The notes under the pieces were generated by a model that was not told the DNA's origin, did no database searches, and saw only the letters and a program-made list of their open reading frames with translations. Made by a program: the position numbers and the translations under genes. Positions 26,201 to 35,742 of a DNA stretch of 64,000 nt are shown piece by piece. Origin of the DNA: Pipra filicauda. Its lineage: Eukaryota > Chordata > Aves > Passeriformes > Pipridae. The number at the start of each line of letters is the position of its first letter. Positions within the stretch are counted from its first letter, which is position 1. Location of the stretch: NCBI RefSeq assembly GCF_003945595.2, contig NW_024104421.1:1302001-1366000 (forward strand), given 5' to 3'.

Positions 26201-28489
26201 TTAATTTACTTCGGTGTTTTGCTCTCCAGTAGTGTTAGAGCCATTCAGTGCACGTGTACCCATGTGCAGCTCAGAGCAGTGAACGTGGGACTCCTGTACC
26301 ACCGAGGAAGTGGTTTAATTCCATGTGACGAAGGCCTGTGTGAGAATTGCTGGCTGCTGGCATCCGTCTCCAAGTCTCATTGTTGTAGATGAGGGAGTCA
26401 GTCTCGGTGGTGCTTGGCACGGAGGGAGAGTGGCGGGGCCGGGGGCACCGAGGAACCAGTGTGCTGCTGGCACGGGCAGAGGGCCACTCACCAGTGGGTA
26501 TTGCCATACGCAGTGATGTGGAGAAGCATATGCAGGCAACAGAGGCAAGGGTGAAAGAAAAAAAACAAAACGTGCCATAAGTATCTCTAGAAAGAGCTAA
26601 TGACTGATAAATGTGTTGAATAGAGACAGCAGAAATCATTTTTTGTGGGTTAATTTCTATCTCTGTTGATTCAGTCAGGCTCCTCTTCGCCAACATTTAC
26701 TTAATGAATCCTGTTCTTCTTTCCATCTCAGTCCTTATCTTTGGTGCCCTATCCATAATCGTCCTCTACAACATTTAACACTTTTCATAGTTGTGTCTGG
26801 AACAAAAATGTTTCCCAAACAGTATTACTGTTCACAAACAACCAATGAACAACTATTGTAGACCTATTCCTATTGTGTTGTGGATAGACTTGGAATTGTT
26901 TTATTGTGTGCTGTAGGACCAACACTGCAGATAGGTGATAGGGGAATTCTTAGCTCAGGTGGGGCTCAGAAGGCAGCAAGGGGCTAATTCTGAGTTCCTC
27001 TCAAAAGTGGAATTAGGAGGCACTATGAATAATCATGCTCAAAACATCATGTGAAGCTTTTTGGAAATACAGATTATTGTAATACATAGCTGTCCTGATG
27101 CATATCCAAAATCTGTCGGAATATAGCTCAGTTTTTGGATGTAGAAACATTGTTTTGTGGAATCCAAGAGGAGAGTAGCTGTTGGAGTAGGGATCAGGAG
27201 CAGCAGTTCCTGTGTGCTGGTCCCCTTTTCCCAGTTTCAAGCTGCACATTATATGTGCAAGCATTAAAAGTTTTACTGACTTTCTAATGAATCCAGAGAA
27301 CATGTGCTTTGCAAACAAGATACAGCGTTTATTTCTTTTCATAATTTGAGAGCATCATCTTCCCAACCAAGTCTAAAAAAAGCTGAACAAAGGATGACTT
27401 TGTTTCTGTATAATTCATGAAACCTCTACAGTCGTAACCTTTTAAACAGTTATTTTTATTTAAGATGTGTAAATTTCAAATCTTTTTTTAATGGGGTACA
27501 TAAATGACATAATAAATGTTTCTTTCCAAGATATGGTGCATAATGTATTTCACAAGCAGTTACTGAAATGTGATAGGTTGAGTATATGAATAGCATATTT
27601 TATGTAAGTACAATATGTTAACATGGTATATAATAGAATTAAACAAGCTGTAATTTAATTTAGCTCTTTAGCTCCATAAAGCTATAGGGGTGGGGAAGCT
27701 ATTGTCTTTCAGAATTAAAGTTCTTTTTAAGTATTAGCAGAAGGACGATTATTTGCTGATTCTGTATCAAAATTCTGTTGAAGTGCCTTATGTAAAAATT
27801 GCAGTTCAAGTCAAGAGAGGTTTGAAACTAAGTTAGGACATCAATTTAGTATGATTGCTTGGGGGTTTTTAAAGGGAAAAAAATCTATATAATATTATTT
27901 TGAATAGTTAACATACAGTATTTCAACAGGGGAAACGCTGATTAGATAACCACAATCTATTTTATGCCATCAGGATTGCTGAGGGGGCTTATAATTGTGT
28001 TAAATTTTCATATTACTCATATTCACACATTAATGAACAGATGCATTGTTACTATTGGGATTTTGCCATTTGGCCTTTCACATCTCTAATCATGATTTCC
28101 TACTGAGATCTTTACCATTCTCGCAGAAATCCAGTCATTGATACATGGCCGTCCACCGCATTCATTATTCCCCCGCTCGTTTGTCCGCGGCTCTCCCGGA
28201 ATCACCGGCGGAGTCGGGTTGCGGGGGATACTCGTTTGTAACACGAGCCCTCCGGCGGAGGGGGGGGGACACTCCGGCACTCGGGGTTTCACCGACAAAG
28301 CGCAAACTCACTCCCCTCGGGGAAGTCACACCGGGCCCGTCCCGGCGCCGCTCCCGGAGCGGCTGCAGCGGTGACTCGGGGCCGCGGGGAGGGGCGGGGC
28401 GGGGGGCGGCGGGCAGGGAAACCGGGAGGCAAGGCAGGGAAACCGGGAGGTAGGGAGGGAGGCAGCGGGGCCCTGGCAGCCCCGGCGAG

Positions 28490-28621
28490 CGGCTACTGTA
28501 GCTTTAAGGCGGCAAGTTAGACAGAAGACTTGTGTTTCTTTACGAGCGCACCGCGGCGAATATTTTGTCTAGCTGCAGGGGAAAAGCTTTGTCGTGGACT
28601 TTGCTGACAATGGACTTAAAA
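28490..28621 (+). other. Hypothetical alternative first exon in the CpG island
   Basis: A donor-like site, AAAA|GTAAGG, falls after base 28621. It is preceded by an ATG at 28610-28612 in a favourable context (aca before, g after). If this exon were spliced to 30796, that ATG would be out of frame with SOX5 and would stop within exon A. The exon would then be a 5' leader, with translation of SOX5 possibly starting at 30852. The left boundary is arbitrary because the transcription start cannot be read from sequence. Other donors in the island are possible. Confidence 0.2.
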
Positions 28622-28680
28622 GTAAGGCGGGCTGCTTTTAGTGCCTGGAGGCTCTGGAGCCCATTGTCAGCTCACAATGG
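28603..28680. promoter_or_regulatory. Triple ACAATGG SOX-motif cluster with 11-bp inverted repeat
   Basis: GCTGACAATGG (28603-28613) and its exact reverse complement CCATTGTCAGC (28661-28671) flank a 47-bp spacer. A further ACAATGG follows at 28674-28680. ACAATGG/CCATTGT is a preferred HMG-box site of SOX proteins. Three sites within 78 bp inside the presumed SOX5 promoter suggest control by SOX factors, possibly including SOX5 or its partners. This is inferred from motifs only. Confidence 0.4.
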
Positions 28681-30376
28681 ATCCCTATTGCCGCATTCCT
28701 GCTTTGCAAAGGTTTGTTGGCTTTTAATGACTGACAGCCCTCCGCCGCAAATACCGCATTTGCTCCGGCCTGTTTACACGCTGCTCCAGAGTTTTTAGAA
28801 AAGCACAGGGGAATAAAAAAATAAAATATTAAAGGGAGGGGGGAAAAAAGTGGCGGCGTTTATCTGACCTATTCACACTGGGGAAATGGTTTCCTTCGTG
28901 GGTGCTTCGAGGGGGCGGACAAACTTCAGCAATAGCTGCGCAAGTGCCCGGAGCCCGGCGGCAGCAGCCCCGGCACGGACCCTACTCTGCACGGCAGCGT
29001 CTCCCGCCCGCCTCCTTAGGATCTCATGGCGCTTTTAGGGATTCTGTCAGAAAAATCGCACTCGGGCGAGCCCGGGGATCAGCGCAGGGAGCGGCCCTGC
29101 CCGCGGGCGCACGGGGAGGAGATCGGGGTGCCGCAGCGCGAATAAAAATGTCACGGAACAAAATACCCTCCTGTGCTGTTCGCTGGGATCCGTAGCTTGT
29201 CGCTACGCTCCCGGCGGGATGCAGGCGTGGGGCTGTGCCCGGCGCGCGTCTTGGCTGTCCGTCCGTCTGTCTGCCTGTCGGCGCACAGCCGTGTGCGAGG
29301 CAGCGGCGGGGGTGATGCGAGATGCAGGAGGGGCATCCCTGTGCCCGTGTCGCTGTGGTTCCTCAGGCGCTGACACTGCACTGCGGGTGGCTGGTTTGAG
29401 GGGAGCCCGGGCTCGCTCAGCCCCTCGGGAGCGGCGGGGGCTCTGCGGGGCTTGGCGGGGCTTGGCGGGGAGAGCGCGGCCGGCGGAGCCGCCCCGAGGA
29501 ACCGCAGCGCCTCCGAGCTTCAAGTTGGGGCTTCAAGAAAGGAGGCGGAATTAGCCCAAACGAGATAATGAAGGTTGCTCGTAATGGTTTTTACTGTGGG
29601 GAAAATTAACCAGTTGCTAATAATTGTATGGTCTCTAGGCCAGACGGTCCCTTTGATAAGTTAACATGTACTCCCTTTATGCTCCTGGTAGGGGGTAAAC
29701 AAATGCCTGAACAAATACAAATACACATAAACACAAATGTGGAGAATAGCAGTATATGTCTTAGATCCAGATAATAAGTGTGGGTATTGTTATTTAGATG
29801 GCACATACTGGGACACTTATCTTTTAGTACACTCCATTTTCTAACTGAATGCAATGCTAATCGTGGGATTGAAAGCTATTGTAATTGTGTACCCATCTAA
29901 ATGCTGACAAGAATATACAATTACATTGTTTGGAATTGAGTTTAATGTTCTCTGAATTTTATTAGCATTTATATTTACTTATGCATTAAAATTCTACACA
30001 AAAAGAGGTCAGAACACAAGAGTTATAGACATAAATATCAGACCCATCCACACCCTCGCTGCATTTTTCCTGAAAATACTGAACAAATATATTTTATTTT
30101 ATTTTATTTTTAAAGGAAGTGATAGAATCTGAAATGAGCAAATAATGGGTTTCCATTCTAAGCAATGCCTTTTCTCCCTCTGGATTTTGCAGTCTTTTAA
30201 GGCTTTTTTCATACCCAACTTTTTATTATTATTTATAATGTGCGTGTTACCGGAAAAATCTTTCCACAGTATGCTTACCACCACACGATGTTTAAACACA
30301 CATTATAAAGTGGAAGTAATTGTAAAGGCTCAGAGGGATATAATTACATGTAGCAGATTTAGGACCTAATTCTTTG

Positions 30377-30408
30377 CTTCTCTCTCTCTTTCTCTGTCTC
30401 TGTCTCTT
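30377..30408. repeat. Imperfect (TC)n pyrimidine repeat
   Basis: A TC-rich tract with interspersed T and G (tctctctctttctctgtctc). It lies about 390 bp upstream of exon A and is not part of its acceptor. Confidence 0.8.
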
Positions 30409-30795
30409 TACTCCGCATTTTATCAACATAATTATTTTTTGACTGCAGACTAACACCCAGAAATTGACAGGCATCCATTATAGGCAGCAACTTGTTCACC
30501 AAATTGAAAAACAATGAACTGCAGGTTTATATGTGCCCCATTGTCATACAGAATTACCGGAGCTTTGTTCCACTAGAGGAAAAAGCTAATGGTTTTGAAA
30601 CAGCAGGTGACAAAACACATTCTTTTTTTTTTTTTTTCTCTTCCCTCCCCTCTTATCAGTTTGTTGATGAAGTCATTATGAACTGGGGCCCAGAATAGGG
30701 TTGGCCTTATTTTTAGCAGATAGACTTTTAATGAGTTCTATTGTGGAGACAGTCATGTTGATTTGCTTACATTTTTTTTCCCCCCCTTCACTCAG

Positions 30796-30882
30796 AAACT
30801 CCCAGTATTGAAAAGCTACTATCAAAGGACTGGAAAGACAAGCTTCTTGCCATGGGATCAGGGAACTTTGGAGAAATAAAAG
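30796..30882 (+). CDS. SOX5: SOX5 coding exon A (87 nt; end of N-terminal region)
   Basis: This is an internal coding exon of the SoxD transcription factor SOX5, a nuclear HMG-box protein that works in cartilage formation, neural crest and neuron development. The acceptor is a T/C-rich tract ending in cactcag. The donor is AAAG|GTAATG at 30883. The first two bases complete a Glu codon from the upstream exon. Twenty-eight whole codons follow ([20 protein letters not shown], then SGNFGEIK), and the last G starts a Gly codon finished by exon B. The translation agrees with the vertebrate SOX5 segment just before the leucine zipper. The residues also exist in SOX6 in similar form, so paralogue identity relies mainly on exon B. 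An ATG at 30852 in a strong context (gccATGg) could start a shorter isoform. The open frame continues past the donor to 31034, so intron retention would add a short unrelated tail. Confidence 0.95.
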
Positions 30883-32939
30883 GTAATGCTGTTTCTGTGC
30901 TAAAGGAAATTGAGAATGAATATACAAATACCACTGGCTTTATGGAACTTTGTCTGCTCCTCTTCCCCTCCCCTTCAAACATGGTAATTTGGGGTTTAAA
31001 TGAAATGTATGTACTCCCATCTGTGATAATATAAATCAGTGAAATGGTATATTGCCCCGAGTGAACAAACTTACGTAAAGCTTTTGTTGCATATATCATT
31101 CTGTGTTATAAACGAAGACATCCTTTTGCTGGATTGGAAAAAAAAAAGTCAAGTCATATATCAAACGTGTGGTATCAGAGTATAGCAGAGCTCAGCTTCT
31201 GAAATCTGAGGGTGATCGGAATTCCTTGTTAATTTTTAGACAGATTTTGATGATGTAGATTTTCTCTTTATTTTTTTGCATGTAGGAAAAAAAAAAAAGA
31301 GCAAAGTTTGTGTAATGATACCTCTAGGTACTGAAATTAGCCAGTGCAGATTTTAAAAGACAGCGTACAACATCTGTGCACTAAAGCATGTTCTTTTAAA
31401 GCCGTACTCCAGAAGGAAAATGACAAAATTTGACCACTCTCCAGCAGCAGTAGCTTCTGCTTTGCCAAGATATTTCCCCATTTTATATATGTGAGGTCAT
31501 TTTAGGGAACCTGTAGTTGTTTGTTTTCATGTAATTTAATATTTTCATAATTCCTCTGCAGTGCTTATGATGAGGAAGTGACTCAAAACACACGTGTCAA
31601 AAATTTTAAGTTTCTAGAGCAGCCATTGTCACTCTGAAAAGAAACAGTGACTCTGATTCTTCTCCCATTTGTATCGGTGTACATCTGGAGTAGCAAAATC
31701 CAAGCCAATGTTGTTTTGGAAATGTGAAAATAGAATGAGATTAAAATTAAACCCTTCTTTTGTGTTTATAAACTGGATTTCATTTCTCTCCATTATTTTT
31801 GGTATGTTTGCATACTAATGTTGTCCCTGGTACAGAGATCCGCACTCAGGCAGGCTCCCAAGCCTCGTGCCTGACAGATTTAGGGACCTCTTCTGCAAGA
31901 GGTGGGCAATATTTAGTTCAAGCATACAGCATGACGTGCTCCCAGAGGTTAATGTATTGGTGCATGTGCAAAGATAGTGTTATTTTAATTATATGTGCCT
32001 TCCAGCTTGTCACCGATAAGCCACCGGCTCAGTTTGCGCTAGTCCGCTGACTTACACAAGTAGGAAAATATGCCACTTGCTTCCCCTGGCTTCTCCCTGA
32101 GAGGCTGTAATTCAAAAATATATATTCATTACATATGTAGAATAACTTTATAACAGAATATAGTGCTCCAGCCCCTAGTAGGCTGAGATATTATTATAAC
32201 AGAGGGCCAAACGCTGGATCTCTATTCCCACTCCATTTGCGTAAAGCAACAGGTCATAAAGAGGAAGGGTGGCCACTGGGCTTACCCGCGAGTTCTGCTT
32301 TTTAAAAGCACATTGTTTTAAAATAACATCATCGTTTTTGTGAACTGATGAACCTTTTAGGTGTTTCAGGCCCAAAGTACCAAGATGTCTTTCATACCCA
32401 CTTTTGGTTGTGTGTTTCAGCAGTTCTTGCAAGTTGTCTGGAGCCAGTCTTTAACTCTTGATACGCTGGAGCCTTTAGAAGGACTCCCAGTGATTCTCCA
32501 ATGCCTTTAGACTCGGTAAAGCTGCTCTTAAAAAGTTTTGTGCACTGAGAAGGCGGTCTGTTCCCAGTGCCTATGATCTTGTTCTGTTGGAGGGCAATCT
32601 TTTTTCTCCATTCCTCTCTCTCCTTTCCACAAGCTAAACTTGAAAGCGGCAGCAGCCAGCTATATGCTACCACGAGAGAAATTCAACAGTCCTTTCAGTC
32701 TTGCCCGAGGGGGAGGATGGGGAGCAACAGCACAGCCTCAAAGAAGAGTTTTCTTTGCTTTAGTTTTTGTTTTTTAGCTTCATATTTTGAGCACAAGTCG
32801 AGTTATTGTTCTGTAGCTCTGTTCAAAAGCCTCACATCTGAGGCTTTTTAGTGCAACTGTGGTTCTATGGTTGGGAGCATGGTTATTAGGTGTTTGGATC
32901 AGGTTTGGCAGTAAGCTGTGAAAACAGGCACTGGTTTAT

Positions 32940-33200
32940 TTTTCCTACTGACTGCCGTGACAGTTGCAATTATTGTCCATTGTTCCTAGGTGGCTAGAAA
33001 GGAGGGAGGATACAATAGAGCATTGCCCTCTGGGGGTAAATGAATTTGACTTACAGGTTCTTGGGGGGTCAGGCAGGCTGATTATTTAGTGCCCAGGAAT
33101 GCGGTTTTCATGGCACCGCCAGCCATGAGCGGCCAACAAACAATGGCTCAGCTGTATTGCAGCTGTATTTAGCGAGGCAGCATGAAAGGTGTGCAAGTTG
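32940..33200. promoter_or_regulatory. Candidate enhancer with mirrored SOX sites
   Basis: CCATTGTT (32977-32984), preceded by a second ATTGT core (32972-32976), is mirrored 154 bp downstream by its exact reverse complement AACAATGG (33139-33146). An ACAATAG core lies between them at 33012-33018. The block also holds cagctgtatt twice (each with a CAGCTG E-box) and non-repetitive, balanced sequence unlike the surrounding AT-rich intron. It lies about 2 kb downstream of exon A. I infer a SOX-responsive enhancer. No conservation or chromatin data were available. Confidence 0.4.
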
Positions 33201-35465
33201 AGCTGCTTTATACTCACGTACGCGTGTACAAACACACATATATTATGCTAGAAAATGTTTTTTGCCCTTCTATAGGAACGTAGAGTTATTAAGTTTTCCA
33301 GTTGTGATTTTTTAATTAACTTCTCTCTGTATTTGGCCTGCCAGCTGCATTTTTCCCTTCTCATGTCTCTATTAGTGATGTTTGGAAACCCCACAAAAGT
33401 AGCGTCTTATTATTAATACACCCTGGAATGTGGACAGCGCTAGAAGCTGTACTGCCCAACTGTCTTATGCATTGAATAGTTTTTTCCATTTAACTGTTCA
33501 AAATTTCATTGTGTTTTTCATTAGATCTGGGGGAGTTTTAGTACGTCATGTGCTAAAGTCTGAGCACTAGGCTACATATTGTTAATGCCCCAGTCTGTGT
33601 TATTACCATTGAGTTTTATTCTCTGGGAGAGATTAAAAGAAAAGGAGATGAAGAGGAAGGCTTTATTTTCTATTAGTGTGATTTCTTTTAAGTTAGAAGG
33701 CAGCAATATTTTATTAAAGATGGGGGAGTTGGTGAATGGCTGGAAGTCACCAGACTCCCACGTTTTGTATTCAGTTGTTCCTCTTAGTTGCTTTGTTACC
33801 TTCGGCAGCTACTTTAAGCCCCCCCTTTTGTTATCTGCATGCCTGTGCAACGGGAGAACCATCACTGAGCATCTGCAGAGATCCAGCTGCAAACTTCAAG
33901 ATCACAGTTAGAAGGATCTATATATGTCCAGTTACTAATGGAAAAGGCAATGTGTTCTTTTAATCCAGGGCTTGACTGAAAGGTACTGCAAGGGAATAGT
34001 GTTAAAATGGGGCAAAATCTAGAACCTTTCGTATCCATAGAAATTGTAGCTCAAATGCCTCTGTTTGTTCAGAGAGATAGTCTGGGGCTAAATAAATAAT
34101 ACAAGTTTGGCATTAAAAATTTCTTAAGAAATTCTGCCTTGAAATCCCTTGGATTTTTACTCTGCTCAGAACAAGTCGCTCTATAGTAAAACCCACAAAA
34201 CATGCCGTTAAATCAAAGTATTTTAAAGTAAAGCTGTAAAACTGTATATTGAATTGGGTAAAGCCTGTTCAAACTTACTTATATCCATCATATTCAAAAA
34301 ACAGGGCTCAAAAGGCCTCTGGATTATTCATGGATAATGCAGTTTATTGGATTCAGTGGAGCAGAGAGATCTTCAGGTCTCAAACCGATCATCTACAGGA
34401 AGGAAAATTATACCCCCTTTCTGCTGTCAGTGTAGCTGCCTGATAGCTGTGCCTTGCAGGGTGAAAGTGGCTGCTGTCCTCCAAAGCAGTGTTAACCAGC
34501 TGCAGCAGATGCAGCACGTGGGGTAGGCTGTCAGTAGGGAAAGGTATAAAAAACGTATTTCCACACTCTTGTCAGTGCCCATCCCTACATATGTAAAATT
34601 AACAGGAAGCTTCTCTTTCACTGGTGTTGGTCTCCTCTGAGCAGCTCTCAAGAAACAGTGCTGACCCCTCAGGTGCATCACGAGGTTCACAGCCTTGCTA
34701 ACGCTGGTGTGAGACAGCTTTAGCCACGATGAGTTTTTAAAACTTCCCCTGTGTGCACAAAGCCTTCCTGCTAATCTTGTCCATCTCTGGTTTATTGAGA
34801 GTTGTCAAGAAATAAGAATGCATATTTTATATGTTCTCCACTTAGCTAATTTTGAATAGGTATGTAGAACAAAAGGCTAAATAGACTTTTGTTTCCAATC
34901 TTTCTGAGTTGGTTTTCTGTTGAAGGGAAGGCATTGTTAACAGCGATTGCGCCTGAATCTCTCAAGAAAGACCGGGCAAGCCTGAACCTGATTTTTTTGT
35001 TGTTGTTTGAAAACCCTTTTCTATTGTGCAGGGTAGTTCGTAAACAACTCAGGTGAAGTGTTTTCTACACTTAACTGTGAAAGGGATGGTCATTAGGTTA
35101 AACTCAGCTCTTCATTGTATCCACTTAAATCTAGGTGACTCCAAAGGCTGTGGTGGAGTAACCACAGATTTATGAGTGTCATTGAAAGCAAGATTAGCCT
35201 ACCAATCCTAATCTTTAATTCAGGATAACACAGACATTTGTTTTGTGCGAGAAACTGTGTTCCAAGTTACGTGAAGTGTCAGGTGTAGGTATTATATGGT
35301 GCTGTGTTTGATGTGTGATAGAGCTGTGTTTGCTGAAGACTCTCATTTTGCTTATGTGTTCAGAAGATGGGGCATGAGAGAGTACGCAGTGAACGGTTTT
35401 AGGACTGCCAATAATGGATAAAGAGAAATAATCCATTCAGCGATACTATAGCTCATCAGAGCCCA

Positions 35466-35742
35466 TGAATTAAAGACATATGTTATGTAGATTCAATGTA
35501 TGGATTAAAACGGATAATCTGGTAGGTGACACACAGAATCTTGAGATAAGTGGGCTATGCAGATTCGGTATATGGATTGTGACGGATAATTCCATTTAAG
35601 TAATGCTGGACAAGTTGAAGACAAGTAAGCTTCGGGTAGTGCTCAGGTTATGTGCAGTAATCCAGTGAGTGACACTTTGGATCACATAATCTGTAAACTG
35701 GAGACAAGGAAGCTGGGGATTCTGCATTTAGATGTGGACAGG
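35466..35742. repeat. Degenerate tandem repeat, about 72-84 bp unit, ~4 copies
   Basis: Successive copies begin near 35469, 35541, 35615 and 35699 with related openings (attaaagaca, ttgagataag, ttgaagacaag, ctggagacaag). The best-preserved pair shares a tatgnagattc...tatggatt...acggataat pattern exactly 72 bp apart (the cggataat core starts at 35511 and 35583). Later copies are more diverged. It looks like an old minisatellite rather than a coding repeat. Confidence 0.55.

Larger units (their letters stand above)
28138..29550 (+). promoter_or_regulatory. SOX5: CpG island; probable internal (alternative) SOX5 promoter
   Basis: GC content and CpG density jump abruptly compared with the AT-rich intron on both sides. 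There are two dense segments, about 28150-28500 and 28900-29530, joined by a less dense part with an AT-rich gap near 28810. Sp1-type GC boxes (gaggggcggggcgggg) lie at about 28388-28410. A 17-bp unit, gcagggaaaccgggagg, is present twice (28413-28429 and 28434-28450), and cttggcgggg is repeated at 29451-29470. Exon A of SOX5 begins about 1.25 kb downstream on the same strand. In vertebrates such islands usually mark promoters, and SOX5 genes are known to use several. The + orientation is inferred only from the proximity of exon A; an antisense or bidirectional transcript is possible. Long open frames inside it are typical of GC-rich DNA. Confidence 0.65.
1..30795 (+). other. SOX5: SOX5 intron (3' part), upstream of exon A
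   Basis: This is non-coding sequence running up to the acceptor of the first SOX5 exon in the window. The expected preceding exon, which encodes the stretch before the ETPSIEKL segment and ends after one base of a Glu codon, was looked for and is not present, so it must lie left of the window. The interval is mostly AT-rich single-copy sequence with scattered poly-A/T runs. It holds CR1 and MIR-like fragments at 3.05-5.68 kb, several GC-richer blocks that I flag separately, and a CpG island at 28.14-29.55 kb. I see no other gene. The open frames inside it have no recognisable domain and no credible exon structure. Confidence 0.85.

Noticed and set aside
28902..29554. Overlapping open frames on both strands in the CpG island
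   Set aside because: GC-rich DNA has few stop codons. The Arg/Ala/Gly-rich products have no recognisable domain and are typical chance ORFs.
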